DNA of 64,000 bases from Anthracocystis setariae (GCA_928724745.1 CAKMXJ010000042.1:186001-250000); one strand, 5' to 3'. Counted from the stretch's first letter, positions 28,443 through 40,754 are shown. Made by a program: numbers and translations. Notes: generated by a model from the sequence alone, not told the origin.

Positions 28443-31400
28443 ATGCCACAGATGGTCCAAGCCATGCATGTTCAGGATGTTGAACCCCTTCCCGGATTTC
28501 CACTTGGTGACAATGCCACTGCACGAGAAGTTTTGACGCTCCTGAATGCACTAGCACATAAAGTTTATCCTAGAGGTTATTGGGAGGTGAAATGGATCAC
28601 CAGCGGTCTCAATCTCGCCATCTTCCTCGTTGTCGCGATGGCGATGCGTTTCTACCGATCGCGCAAGAACCCGGTTCCTCTGTGGCTATTCAAGTTGGAG
28701 AAGCGGCCAGTCCCTGTGAAGGAAAGCGACCATCAGAGCAGACTATCTTTTGCGCAGAAGCTCCGATCGACCTGTTTCCAAATCCTTAGATCACGAGCAT
28801 CAGCACCAAGTAAGGACTTCGAAAAATCCATCAAAGATGACGGAAACGAGGTAGAAGGAGGCAAAATCAGGATGGGTACCTTCATCACAGCATCTTGCGT
28901 CAATTGCCACCTCGTGCTCACTAGCACCTACGTCCTCCTGCTCTGCGTAACCGTCTTCGAGACGTGGATCAACCGCGACCCGTCCTCCACTCCACCATTG
29001 ATCGATATCGTCTTCCTCGAAGTCTTAATGGAAATTTCCGTGTTCTCCGTAGCTTACTTTGCGGCGTTGGGCTACATTGCTATTCTGTTACCAGCACTTC
29101 CACCCCGGTTGTGGAATGTCAGCATCATCAGCGGCTGGATCACAACTGCTATAATTGGTTTGTTGTCCATCGGTAACATTTCCGTCCATCTAAGCCAGAT
29201 ATCCAACAACCGCTACATCGTCTTTACCCTTATCACCGCGGAGGCAGAACAGCGTGGCGTCGAAAGCATCCTCGATCAGCCTGCAGATCAAGTGGTCATG
29301 CAAATCGCCAAGACGACGTACAAAATAGCGCTCGATATGGTATTCTGGGTCAGCTTCTCCTACCGAGTCGTTGCCATCGCCGGTTTATGTCTTTCAGGCT
29401 CATACCTGGTCATATTGATCATGCTGACGCGGAAAGCACTCGCCGAACTCGTACAACTTCGTAATGCTCCTCACTCCACTCCAATCCAGAGGATTTCTTC
29501 CACCAAAGCGACTGCTGTCACTACTTGGCCTTCAGCCTCGGTGCCTTTCAGTGCACCATACGTGCCAGGTCGACAAAGTGATCAGGAGGGCAATCCTTCG
29601 GCTCTACACCCGCTCAAAAAAAGCCTTACACCTCGCTCGATGGCTCGCGATCCTCCGCCGACACCTGCGCCAAGTGCGCCTCTCCCACTGCCTCCCGTCG
29701 ATACTGACTGTACCGATACGTCTACTCTCGCTCACAGCTCGGTCCTTTTATGCGGCTGTGAGAAGCATGGCGCCTTCCGACCTCCGTCCAATACTCTGCG
29801 TTCTGCATCGTGCAGCAGCCACGCTCAAGAGTCAGGCGAGTACAATCACGCAGCTTTGATGGGGCTTAGGAAGCGCGAAATGTCCAAAAGCCTATCCAGC
29901 AAGACCACCCTTTCGACTAAGCTACAAGATCAGGGCGGGTCCAGTGGGTCAGACGATTGGCGCTTTCCCTCAAATGGAGACGAGGCGAGCATCCCTACCT
30001 CGACATCTGTCTCAAGTCGGCATTCAGCCCCTGACTTGGGCCTTCGTTTGAGGTTCGATTCTGACCCAAATCTGTGGGCTTTCACCAGTCTTCATGACGA
30101 TCTTGCGTCCAACGAGGGATACATCGCCGTGTGTCGTTTTCTGTTCAACTGCATCATCGACCATGTTGCTGTCATGCTCCAATGTCTTGCTTTCGGCCTC
30201 GAAGCGGTAAGTGTCTTGATAGAAGGAGTGGGGCAGAGGTACTGATTGCTGACGCGAACCTTGTTTCTTATCGTTTGGATGATGTCGATGTCACACGATG
30301 CGGTGGATGATCAAGATCTTTATGGTGAAGATGCTCGAAAACATGTATCCTGCCAATGCTTACGAAGCGAGTATACAGAGAGCACATTTCGACATGGTGT
30401 TCTCCTGCACGTTCACGGTTCTCTACGTGATCAACTCCCTCAACCTGTTTGCCCCTTTCCTTCTCTTCCCTGCGTCTCAGGTAAAGCTGGCCACCATGCT
30501 TGCCAATCTTGCCTCGCCAAGTACCCGAACCCACTGTTCAGTTGGCGGGGATGGAAGCTTCAGACTTCGAAGGGGTTGGTCTAAGCGCAAAAGATCTCAG
30601 AGGGGACAAGGGAGGAGGCTGGTAGAAGGAGCGTCGAGTCAGATGATGCTCAAAACCGTCGACTCTTCTCGTGATCTCATCGCCCTAGCTAGCAAGGTGA
30701 CAAGCGAATCCTACTCGTCAGAACAGGCTCACCACGAAAGTCACTTGAAACTCAACGGTCGACGTTCGGACTCTCCGAATGGACTGGTGTATCCCCCAAG
30801 TACACCATCGTCGGTGGTCACCTGGCATATTGCCAGTCCAAAGATTGGATGGGATCAGTCGGTCGAAGGAGGTCCTTCGCGCAGGTCAGTGGAACATGTC
30901 CGTACACCTGTGGGTACGTTCGCAGCGCATGTGGCCGCCGTGATCAAGAAGCTTACCACCGCTCCAACAAGTGAACTCGATGCCAAAATTTCGACTTCCC
31001 GACCATCACCATCCGGCGAGGACTCGATCGTCAATGCCCTTGAAATTTTGGAAGAACCTGCAGTTGCAGGTGACAAGCGATCATATGGTGCCAGCACAGT
31101 CAGTCCACGGTCAATTGCGGGAAAACGTTTGCTGTTCTCCTCGGATGAAAGTACAGCAAGTATGTTTGGGAACAACGCTGTGGGAGGGGAGAGTGATTCT
31201 CATTCTCGCAACGAATCACGGACGGGGTCTGTGTTGCAGTCCAACTCTTCGGTGCGAGCTAGCGAGAGTGGTTCTGCTTGTCCAACACGCGAATCCTCTG
31301 GGACCAAACGAACGCCAGCCAGGCAGATGGTTTTGGACTCGCTCATTTCTTCTCACGCGCTGCCGATTCAGGGCTTCTACTGTCGGAACGTGGCACCACC

Positions 31401-31749
31401 CACTGGGTTCTCGGCTTGGAGACAAGTTGAATCTAGTGGTTCTTTCGAATCCAGCGTCTCTGTGCCAGACTACGACAGTTTTCTGCTTCCACGTCACCGC
31501 AAGAGATCGGTTGAGAGAGAGCAGGCTACATACGAGGCGGAGGAAGAGCTGGATTCGATCCGCAACGGCACTGACTCGGATGGTGGGGTTGCTCAGATGG
31601 GGATTGCGTCCAAGAGGAGACGACAGCGACTGCGACAGCACTTTCGAAGCCAGGTTGAACAGCCACCGTGTTTCAGCCCCCGATCCGCATCGATGGGGTT
31701 GCAGACTCTGCTCTCCCCGAAAGAGGAGACTGTGAAAGCGTTCCCGTGA
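28443..31749 (+). CDS. Seven-transmembrane, GPCR-like membrane protein (two exons)
   Basis: Exon 1 is 28443-30206, the intron 30207-30315 (GTAAGT, branch-like GCTGACG at about 30246, acceptor TCAAG), exon 2 30316-31749; total 1065 residues. The splice joins ...AFGLEA to IFMVKML inside a membrane segment, which supports it. Hydrophobic segments lie at about 52-71, 145-173, 186-220, 225-253, 298-328, 566-592 and 613-640. The N-terminus is short with an N-glycosylation site (NAT at 24). A 237-residue Ser/Thr/Pro-rich loop separates TM5 and TM6, and a 420-residue Ser-rich tail follows TM7. The layout (N-out, large third loop, long tail) matches G-protein-coupled receptors, but I see no signature of a named class, so the function is unassigned. 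A sensor or transporter-like role cannot be excluded. Confidence 0.8.
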
Positions 31750-33156
31750 TTGTCGCGATCCCACCGACTCCCAAACGAGCATCGTCGCGTGCTACGCAGA
31801 TCTCGTCGAATAACACCGAGGTGAAAGTAGGAGAAGTTTCGGTTGAGTCCGAGACATTTGGTAGGTCGCTTTAGGTTGCGGTTGTAGTTGAAAGTTTTTG
31901 CAAGGTTTTGTGATGGGGTTTCGGTGGTCGCTACCGTCGTCGGCTGGTAGGGTTGAGCTGGGAGAGGGGGTGCGTCGAATCCAGCTGGCAGTAGCTGGAA
32001 GGGATGCGATCGGTGATGTTGGTTACCGCAACGGTCTCGTGCTCTCATATGCACGAGTACTGGTACCACGACACGTCAAGTATGGATCGACAGGAGTCAG
32101 TTATCATACAGAAGCTGCTCTGCGTGGGATGTATTGTTCGCTGTCTCGCATACAGTCTGCATACATTCACCTGTGCGAGTGTGCAGCTTGTTGAAGTCGG
32201 GAGCTCCAAGACAAGGCTGGTAAGGACATGTATGGTGATGTGTAACCTCTCGCGCGAGCCTCATTCACATGCCCTTTTTAGCGCATGTAAAGACGCATGC
32301 AGTTATGCTCAGCCTGTATATACACTCACATCATCGTCGCTCACTCACGCTTCTTGGTGATCCATCATCTTGATTATCCTGTTCTAAGTTCAGACCTTAC
32401 TGGTTTTGGCGCAATCACACTGTATTCACCCCTAACTAGGTGGACGCACACGCAAAGCAACTGTCCATACTTGACCGGCAGGGGGGGGGTTAACGAGACC
32501 AGGAATTGGAGTGAAGTTTGTAATTATGAGGTTCTGAGCGTTGTCGGTGGGAGTATTTGTGACATCCCGATTGTGGGTTTGCCACTAGCGCCTTGCTCCA
32601 TGGGTAGGTGTAGAGCGGACCACGCTCATCATGTGACGTTTTTACGGCGTATACCCTATCATGGAGCGAGTAGGTCACAATGGTACTGACATGATCAGCG
32701 TCTGCATAGCGACAGCGCAGCAAATCGCACAAAACCTCATCAAACCACATTGCGGCTCCCCGTCATTTCAGGCTGAAATCCAACTCGGTTGTCCACGCAA
32801 TACCCGTCCATTTCTACACCGCAGCGCCGGACGAATCGGAACCACCATCGCGCCCCCACACACTCCGCCCATCCATTCGGGTGGCAACGAATCCAAACCC
32901 CAAGTCAAGTCAACCACAACACCCCCCCCCCGCGCAAATCCAGTCGCTTAAGCTTTCACTCCCAAGCTTAAATTTCGCCGCCACCTTTACGGTCGCTACC
33001 ATCACTACCATTAGTTTGGCCACAACTTACAATGGTCGATGGTCGATGTTCTGCGCGTGTTCGAGTAAAGATATCCGGACCCCCCCCCCCCCGGTCCCCA
33101 TCGCCTAGAATGCCTCTCGCATGAAACATGAGATCGAATTGCTTCGCAGCCTTGAA
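31750..33156. other. Convergent spacer between the 7-TM gene and BUR1, with C/G homopolymers
   Basis: About 1.4 kb without a convincing gene. It contains a G run near 32474, a C run near 32922-32932 and a C run near 33080-33093. Such tracts are prone to length variation or assembly error. Confidence 0.5.
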
Positions 33157-36081
33157 CTAGTACGAGTACGGATTGGCAGCTCCACCACCACCACCACCAC
33201 CACCACCACCGCCCGGCGGCGGTGGTCGATGTGGACGGGAGGGCAAACCATGTGGTTGTCTCTGCAACCCTGCTTGTTGTGATTGCTGTGGCGGGTGAGG
33301 TTGGTGATATCCACCAACCCCTCCTACTGCGGCAGGTCCACGTTGGTGGTTAGGATGAGCATATCTGCCCGCTCCTCCTCCTCCTCCTCCTCCGCCTCCC
33401 CCTGCCGCTCCCCCTGGGAAAGGATGCCTTCCCGCCTGTTTCTGCGCATGCGATGGGTAACCGCCTCGTTGCTGGTGTGAATAGCCATAGCCTGGCACGT
33501 ACCCCGCTAACGGTGGTGGATCCCACCCATCTGCTGCCCTCACCGCTGCACCAGCCACCGGCACTCCTCCTGCATTCATCGCCGTAGATGCAGGTGCGCC
33601 GCTGGGCCCCACCAACCCGCCATACGCCCTCCCTTGCGGCACCCCCACCGAAGTCTGCACCGATCCCGGTCCCGGTCCCGGTCCTGGTGCCGGTGCCGGT
33701 GCGATTACCGGCACTGGTCCTGGTGCCGGCGCCGGTTTCCAATCCCTCCTTCCACGATCCAGCTCCTTACTATGTTCGTACTTTGGCAAACTCTTGGGAT
33801 CGGCAGGCCAAGGCTTGGTCCAAAACCACTCATGTCTCAACGCTCCCTCCGCCGTCAACCTCTTCTTGGGATCGAGCACGAGCAGCTTATCGATCAAATC
33901 GGCACATTCCACACCTGCATCCACCACGTTGCGAAAATGGTCCTTAACCTTTCTCGGATGCGACCCAAAGTCGTGGCGCCCGGGAACTTCGGGATGCGCA
34001 TCCGGCCGCCCACTCGGATCGGCATCCTTCACTCCCGGCAAGGACGCCCATCCCGGGAAATTCGACTCGTTTGGCGATCCACACAATCCCGCAATCAGCT
34101 CGAGCTGATTGATCTCGGAAGTGCCTTTGAACAGCGGTCTGCCGATGATCATTTCGGCCAAGATACATCCGATCCCCCACATGTCGATGGGCGGTCCGTA
34201 CATCTTCTCTCCCGCCAACAACTCGGGTGGACGGTACCACCGGGTGACCACCATGTTGGTATACCTATTGGTGCCCCCTTTCCACCCGGTGCGCGTCCAG
34301 CTCTGCCCTGGATCCCTGTAGGGTCTTGCCAGACCGAAATCGGCAATCTGCAGTTCACCCTTGTTATTGATAAGCAAGTTGGCCGCCTTCATGTCCCTGT
34401 GCAAGATCCGGTTCTTGTGCAGATACAGCGTACCTTCGAGGAGCTGCTTCATGTAGAGCTTGATCTGCGAGTGCGCGAGCTGGATCGACGGATTCTCCAA
34501 CATGCCATTCAGATCGTGGTCCATGTACGGCTCGACCATGTACACATCTCCGAGCTTGCCGCGCTCGCCGGATGGCCGGTACGCCATGTCAATCACCGGC
34601 ACGATGGACGGATGCTTGAGCTTTTTGAGCAGCTTGATCTCGCGCAGCGCCGTGATGGGCAGTCCATCCTTGGCGTCGTGGATCGTCACTTTTTTGAGCG
34701 CCACAGGCGTGCCAGTGAGGATCTGCCGCCCCTTGAGCACCTCGCCAAACGTACCTTGACCGAGCTTGATCGAGATCTCATAGTCATCGAGCGACGAGCA
34801 GCCGACAAACTTTTTCTTGTCGAGTGGCACGGGCGCGCCGCGCGCCTTCCTGCGCTCGCGACCAGACATGGCGCGCGCGTCCGGACATTTGCGCGGTACG
34901 GAGGAGAGACGGACTGAGCGCGAGGCGGTGTCGTCGAGCGCGTCGCAGGTGATTTGAAAGTTGGCTTCGGGCAAGAGGTGAGCTGCGGCAGCCGCCGAGG
35001 TGGAGGAAGATTGCACGGTGGGAAGCGCGGTGCTGGGGACGCTGTTGACGACGGATTCTGAGCCGACGCGAGATGCAGAGGGAAGCACGGGCGATTCGAG
35101 CGTGTTGACTTTGGGATGAAGCGGGGCGCCGGGAGCGACGTTGTCGCCCTCTTTGCCACTGGGTTCACTTGCGGCTTCTTTGGGCGGCGAAGGGGGGATG
35201 GTTGGTGGGACAACTGCACTGAAGTTGGGTTTACGTTTCAGGAGGCCAGGCGGGGGCGAGTGAGATCTCTGACGTTTGAGAGAGGCTTGATTGTGCGGAT
35301 GTTCGAGTCGTGAGAGTGGCGGGGCAGGTTCAGCTCGGCCCATGCGTGAAGGGGGCCGTTGAGAATTGCCGTTGGATGAATGGTCGTTGGGCGGGGTGGG
35401 CGTCCAGCCCTTGAATGTTTGATCTCTCCCGGTGGCATGAGGAGGAGGAGGCGGAGGAGGAGGAGGGGCATTTGAAGAAGTGTCTCGTTCGCGTGCATTT
35501 CTGAGCCTTGCTTCGCCATCGTAAGCCCTATCGTGGCCGTCAGAGTGAAAGTCCCTTGAACGGTCAGGACCCCAACCTCGTTCGCGGGGACGATCAGCCT
35601 CCCTGTCCCATTTTTTGTCCGCACGGGAGTTGTTTCGCCATGCTCGACGATCGCCATGCCATTCGGCACCTCTTGCGCTCTCCCAGCCAGCTATTCCACG
35701 TGGATCCTCTGTGTGCCGCGCTGGTATGCGATGGATGTCAGCGTTGCCAGCTGGTGGATGGTGAGGTCGATTCCTCCACGCGTCTGCACCACTTTCATTG
35801 AGGCTTGATTTTGGTGCTTTTGGTGGAGATGGGCTTCTCGGATGCGATGCGGCAGGTGGCCTCTGTGGAGAAGGCGATCTGGGCTGGTAGCCTGCTGGTG
35901 CTGCTGGCGGTGCTGGTCTAGGTGGATGTGGAGGGGTCTTTGGCGGCGGTGGCACGAAAGGTGCGTCGCTCTGTGCTTGCGCGTCAGGTCGATCATCTAT
36001 GGCGCCCTCCTCAGGCTCATCATCATCCCAGGACAATGGCGGATCCTTTGGTCTTTGGGGAAACTTGTTGCGCATATTGCC

Positions 36082-36116
<35 letters not shown>

Positions 36117-36291
36117 AGCGGTGATGATTATTGTGACGATTGTACTGTTGATGAGAGCTTGACGGGGCTGAATTGGCAGCGGTAGATTGACGATGTGCAG
36201 CGAGACTTGCTTGTCCAGCTATGCGAATGCCTTGAGCTGCGCTCGAGCAAGAGGAGGAGGACGACGTGTCGTGGTTGGGGGGAGGCGGCAT
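33157..36291 (-). CDS. BUR1: CDK9-type protein kinase BUR1 (transcription elongation)
   Basis: Cyclin-dependent kinase that phosphorylates the RNA polymerase II CTD and elongation factors. It has 1044 residues in one exon from ATG 36291. The kinase domain covers about 504-825: GQGTFGEV loop, PITALREIKLLKKLKHP (PSTAIRE-type helix of the Bur1/CDK9 class), HRDMKAANLL, DFGLARP, a T-loop with an insertion (WTRTGWKGG) and the activating Thr in NRYTNMVVTRWYRPPE. The 500-residue N-terminal extension is disordered, with a run of about 12 His encoded by an ATG-type triplet repeat (36081-36114), Pro-rich runs and many RD/RE repeats. The C-terminal tail has PG repeats, poly-Gly and ends PYSY. Best match is fungal BUR1; CDK12/Ctk1 is the alternative. 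It is head-to-head with SLU7. Confidence 0.92.
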
Positions 36292-36682
36292 CGTCGGTCG
36301 CTGCGATTATAGACGTGTCATGGGTCGCTCGTCGTTGTTTCGGTTTGGATTGGAGAAGAGGGTGTGCGTCGAGATGTTGAGAGACAAGACGGGAGGAGGA
36401 AAGGAAGAAAGATATGTCAGTTGGGTTGGCGATGGTGGCATTCGAGAGCGTCGAGGTGCGCAATTGGTGCTGCTGCTGTGCTGCCTTAAATAATTTCTCA
36501 GATTTCTTCGCCAATTTCAGTGTTAAGCCGATGCATTACTCGACATTCTCGAACCAAAAAAAATGGAGCCAAAAGTGGAGCATCACACACCTCCTCAACT
36601 CAGCCCTTAGCACCACCATCATCCTCAACACACACACACACACATCCCACTCACCTTCTCTTAGGGGTTGGTATCGCTCACA
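36292..36682. promoter_or_regulatory. Shared divergent promoter region of BUR1 and SLU7
   Basis: A 391-bp spacer between two divergent start codons. It contains an A-rich run (about 36556-36563) and a (CA)n tract (about 36631-36646) close to the SLU7 start. No clear TATA box was seen. Confidence 0.5.
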
Positions 36683-38575
36683 ATGGCCTCAAGTGGGCCC
36701 TCTAGCTCCTCCGTCCCACCAGGCAAACTCTCACGTACCGAGTTTCGCCGCCTCAAGGACCTCGAGGAGGACCGAAAAGCCGGTCGCGCCCCCGCTGAGC
36801 TCGACGAAGATGGCAACATCATCAACCCTCACGTGCCCGCCTACATGGCCCAAGCGCCCTGGTACATGGACACAGGATCCCGCTCGCTCAAGCACCAAAA
36901 GAAACCAACAGACCCCTACGCAGTCAAAGCCGGCCTCAACGATTGGTACAGCCGCCACCAAGTCGACGACGTCAAAGGCAGCAAGTTCCGCAAAGGTGCT
37001 TGTGAAAACTGCGGCTCCATATCGCACAAGACGCGCGACTGTCTCGAACGACCCAGAAAGAAGGGCGCCAAAAAGCTCGGCAAGACTCTCAGGGGAGATG
37101 AAATCGTTCAGGAACCTCAAGGGTTGGACTATGCAGCCAAGAGGGATCGCTGGAATGGATACGACCCGTCCGAGCATGAGAAAATCGTGCAAGAGTTTGA
37201 AGCCATCGAGCAAGAACGTCGTCGTCTTAAAGAGCAACAGATCGACAATGCTACCTCGTCCGATCTCAAGCATGCCAAGAAGCTTGCGCAGAAGAGCCAG
37301 TCCAAGACGGACGCTGATGCGCTCGACTTTAGCTCGGACGACTCGGACGACAGCGACGACGACAAGTATGCCGAAAAGGCGGATGCGGTGGGTCAGAAGG
37401 TCGACACGGACAAGCGCATGACGATCCGTAACCTTCGTATTCGAGAGGATCGCGCCAAGTATCTCTACAATCTCGATGTCAACTCGGCATACTACGACCC
37501 CAAGACACGCACGATGCGCCAAGCGCCCAACCCGCACATCCGACCCGAGGATGCCGAGTATGCGGGCGACAATTTCGCACGTGCCCAAGGTGGCGATGCG
37601 GGGGCGCTCGCCAAGATGCAGCTGTTCTCATGGCAGGCCGAGGCGCGCGCTGCTGCTGCTGCTGCTAGTGGTGGAGGCGATTTGAATCTGCAAGCCAATC
37701 CGACTGCCAACGAGCGCCAGTTCCGCGAGTTTCAGGAGCGTAAAGAAAAGCTCAAAGAAAGCACCAAGGGTAGCATCCTGGACAAGTATGGGGGAGCAGA
37801 GCATTTCGATGCTTTGCCGAAGGAGCTGCTGACAGGGCAGACCGAGGTGTATGTTGAGTACAATCAGGCTGGTAAGGTGGTCAAGGGTGGGGTGGAGAAG
37901 GGGGTGGTGAGGAGTCGGTGGGAGGAGGATGCGGTGGAGAATAACCACACGTGTGTATGGGGTAGTTGGTATGATTTGGAAATGGGCGAGTGGGGGTATA
38001 GGTGTTGCAGGAGTAAGGTTTGGAATAGTTACTGTACGGGTGAGGCGGGTATCGAAGCAGCTAAGACGACTTTTACCATGCCAAAGGTCAGCAAGAAAGA
38101 GGTCAAGCAAGAAGTTGGTAGTAGCAGTAGTAGGCGGGGGAGTAGCAAGAAGCGTCAACGCTTACGTTCGTCGTCTTCCTCTTCCTCTTGCGCTTCCGAT
38201 TTGGAATCCGACGGCAGGAGACGAAACCTTGGCTATACATCTCGAAAAGATCTCGGCTCTGGCGACGTCTCCTCTCGACTCGACCAAACTGCCCTTGAAC
38301 GTGCCATCTTGGAGGAGAAAGCTAAAAACGATCCCAAACTCGCAGCCCAACTAGCAGCCGAAAAACAAAAACGCTTTCAAGCGCTTCCAGATTGGCTCAA
38401 AGATGCTGAAGCCATCAACGCAAAACATCGTCGCCACCAAACAGCCGTCGCAGACGACGCACACGTCTCGGAAGAACAACTAGAAGCCTACCGTCTCGTC
38501 AACCGCGCCACCACGCTTGGCGTTAGTCAAGATCCCATGGCAAATTATCACGATCAACAACAAGATCAATTCTAA
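36683..38575 (+). CDS. SLU7: Pre-mRNA splicing factor SLU7
   Basis: Second-step splicing factor needed for 3' splice-site selection. It has 630 residues from ATG 36683 (MASSGPSSSS); the frame upstream reaches only a TTG. Family landmarks are in order: the N-terminal KLSRTEFRRLKDLEEDRK, the PHVPAYMAQAPWYMD block, a CCHC zinc knuckle at C107 (CENCGSISHKTRDC), KKLGKTLRGDEIV, RWNGYDPSEH, LRIREDRAKYLYNLD, and the segment VWGSWYDLEMGEWGYRCC. Length is in the range of fungal and animal Slu7 (yeast is shorter at 382). Asp/Ser-rich and Ser/Arg-like inserts add length. It is expressed divergently from BUR1, so two RNA polymerase II/mRNA processing genes share one control region. Confidence 0.96.
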   Translation: MASSGPSSSSVPPGKLSRTEFRRLKDLEEDRKAGRAPAELDEDGNIINPHVPAYMAQAPWYMDTGSRSLKHQKKPTDPYAVKAGLNDWYSRHQVDDVKGSKFRKGACENCGSISHKTRDCLERPRKKGAKKLGKTLRGDEIVQEPQGLDYAAKRDRWNGYDPSEHEKIVQEFEAIEQERRRLKEQQIDNATSSDLKHAKKLAQKSQSKTDADALDFSSDDSDDSDDDKYAEKADAVGQKVDTDKRMTIRNLRIREDRAKYLYNLDVNSAYYDPKTRTMRQAPNPHIRPEDAEYAGDNFARAQGGDAGALAKMQLFSWQAEARAAAAAASGGGDLNLQANPTANERQFREFQERKEKLKESTKGSILDKYGGAEHFDALPKELLTGQTEVYVEYNQAGKVVKGGVEKGVVRSRWEEDAVENNHTCVWGSWYDLEMGEWGYRCCRSKVWNSYCTGEAGIEAAKTTFTMPKVSKKEVKQEVGSSSSRRGSSKKRQRLRSSSSSSSCASDLESDGRRRNLGYTSRKDLGSGDVSSRLDQTALERAILEEKAKNDPKLAAQLAAEKQKRFQALPDWLKDAEAINAKHRRHQTAVADDAHVSEEQLEAYRLVNRATTLGVSQDPMANYHDQQQDQF

Positions 38576-39327
38576 TCCCCAACTCTCAAACCCCTGCTTC
38601 CAAAACCAAAAAAATCTGCAATAACGCAAATGCAAAATGTGAGCATACTGTATCTCGAATGGGTTGAGGTGGGTTGGATTTGCTGACGCCGTGGAGATGC
38701 AGTGTGTACAAGTACAAGTAAATGGCAAATTTTGCCTTTTGGGTGAGATTCTGCTGTATCGAAACAAGAGAGGCGTGTGTGTGTATGTGTGTGTCAGCAA
38801 GCAAAGCTCGTCTTGCAAAGACGAGGAGTCGATTGTTCGCTCCCACCATCCCAGCGTCTCTACCATGCATCCTGGTTTGCTCGGCTAAGTGTCCACCACC
38901 GCAACGACCTCTCGAGTGATTTGAGACGTCTCAGATCTCTGTTCTGATAAAAATTGTGCGCACTGGGCCCTCTCCATCTCTAAGATGGCTGTTCCCTGGC
39001 AATATGAGCACCACCTCAAACACCCGTCACCTTGCATCCCCCTTCGCCGATTTCTCCACCTTTGGCCAATCCATGTGTCTGCCTTGTTCCGCAAACATCG
39101 AATCGAGCCACCAAACGCCCGGCGGTTCGCAATCGCCTCGTACGCGGCTACAAACAGATGCAAGGTGATCTATCTTGACGAGAACAAGCAAGGTAAAAAA
39201 AAAGAAAAAAAGCGGGATGGAAAACATCGCGGGCAGGCAGCAGCATGGGTGGGCAACAGCAGAGAATCCGGACAAGAGCCATCGAAGACACAAGTGGGAG
39301 CAGCAGGTCTTCCTAATCGCCTGCTCC

Positions 39328-39348
39328 CTTATCCCGAATCGGGATAAG
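39328..39348. repeat. Near-perfect inverted repeat, 10-bp arms
   Basis: CTTATCCCGA, one spacer base, then TCGGGATAAG. It could be a dimeric protein-binding site or a small hairpin; no flanking gene is close enough to assign it. Confidence 0.6.
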
Positions 39349-39519
39349 TCGGCAGCACACCCGTAAAAAAGGCTTGCACCGCAGAATGTGCGGGACAAAC
39401 CTCCCAACGTTGGGTCGCCAGAGCGCAAATGATCGTAAAAGTATTTGTCGCAGTCGGGAGCTAAAGAAAATCTCTTTTCATCGTCATCGTCATATGTCGC
39501 ATCAAAAAAAAAGGGAGGG

Positions 39520-39553
39520 TCGAGTCGAGTCGAGTCGGGCCGGGTCGGGTCGG
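39520..39553. repeat. GTCGA/GTCGG pentamer repeat
   Basis: Three GTCGA units followed by GTCGG-type units (GTCGGGCCGGGTCGGGTCGG). Confidence 0.75.
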
Positions 39554-40727
39554 TCGTTCATCGTTCCAGTTGCAGTCGAAATCGTTCGCTCGCGCATCCA
39601 CTCGGAGGGGGAAGTGTTTGCCGCTTGAGGGCCACAATACGAAACGACGACGCAATTTGCGCAACTGCAGGCTGGCTTTAAAGCCGAGGGCTGTAGCGCA
39701 CAAGATTGCGGATTCCATTGTCGCTGATCACGAATGAAACGTGTTGGGTGTAGCTCGCGCGCGCGGTTGGGTCTATCAAAGCGGCGGTCGTAACCGTGAA
39801 ACACACTTGACGAATCGATGGTCGTCGTCCTCAAGGTCTTTTCGAAATCCCAAGGTCGCTCGTCGCGTTGTTCAACGTCAGGTCGCTTCAGCAGAGTGAA
39901 ACTGTCCATCGCATCGCATCGCATCACGTTCGAGCGCTCAGGTTGCGGAGCACGAAAGGAGTCGACATCGTTGGTCTCGTTCAGGTCGATGGAATGGAAT
40001 GTGTAGTCGGTATCCGGAGTTGGTCCAGTCGGGCAGATCGTTAACACGCCAGTCGTCAAGAGGTTGAAACAGGCCGATCGGAAACAAATGTCGCTGCAGT
40101 TGACCCCAGGCTCTCCAAACGACCTTGCATTAGGTGTAGTAACGGGTCCGAGCCAGAACAGCCAACCGCAGCAGACACCTGGCCGAGTATCTCGAAATGT
40201 CGCTCGCTCTCCATCAAACGTTGTTCATCTCCTTTGTTCTTTTTCCCATAGTGTCGTCAAACATCGCCAGCACACATCTCTAGCTAGAAAAAAGGGGTCG
40301 GTGGTCGGGTCCAGTAGTCGGGTTCAGTGCACAAAAGCAGGCCTTCCAAATCGCGTTTCATCACCATCAATCCGCCCAGCCTTTACGCGACTGGGACTGA
40401 ATCAAAGCTTCAAAACAGACGCAGGAAAGACGTTTTGGGTACCAAACGCGCACACGGCTCTGACTCGACGAGCAGTCAACCCTTCCCCAGGATCTCGACG
40501 AAGGAGATCCGGATCACAGGCCAACCCCGCTGTCTTCGTAAGGAGACACCCGTTCTCACTGGGTTGCGGTCCACGCCACTGACTGGGGCTACCATAGAGG
40601 CAAAGCGGCCCAATCAACCACGGGATCTCGTCTCGCTGTAGGTGGCTGACTCCCTTGCTTCCCCGCTTTGTAGATAAAGGGCGTTTTGAGAGAGATGAAG
40701 GGGCTTGGTCTAGCTGCTGGTCGGATT

Positions 40728-40754
40728 CTGCTGCTGCTGCTGCTGCTGCTGCTG
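40728..40754. repeat. (CTG)9-type microsatellite
   Basis: Uninterrupted CTG triplets in the gene-poor region, not in a supported coding frame. Confidence 0.85.

Noticed and set aside
30481..30521. Possible second intron (GTAAAG..CCAAG) in the 7-TM gene
   Set aside because: At 41 bp it is shorter than any other intron here, lacks a clear branch point and the frame is open without it.
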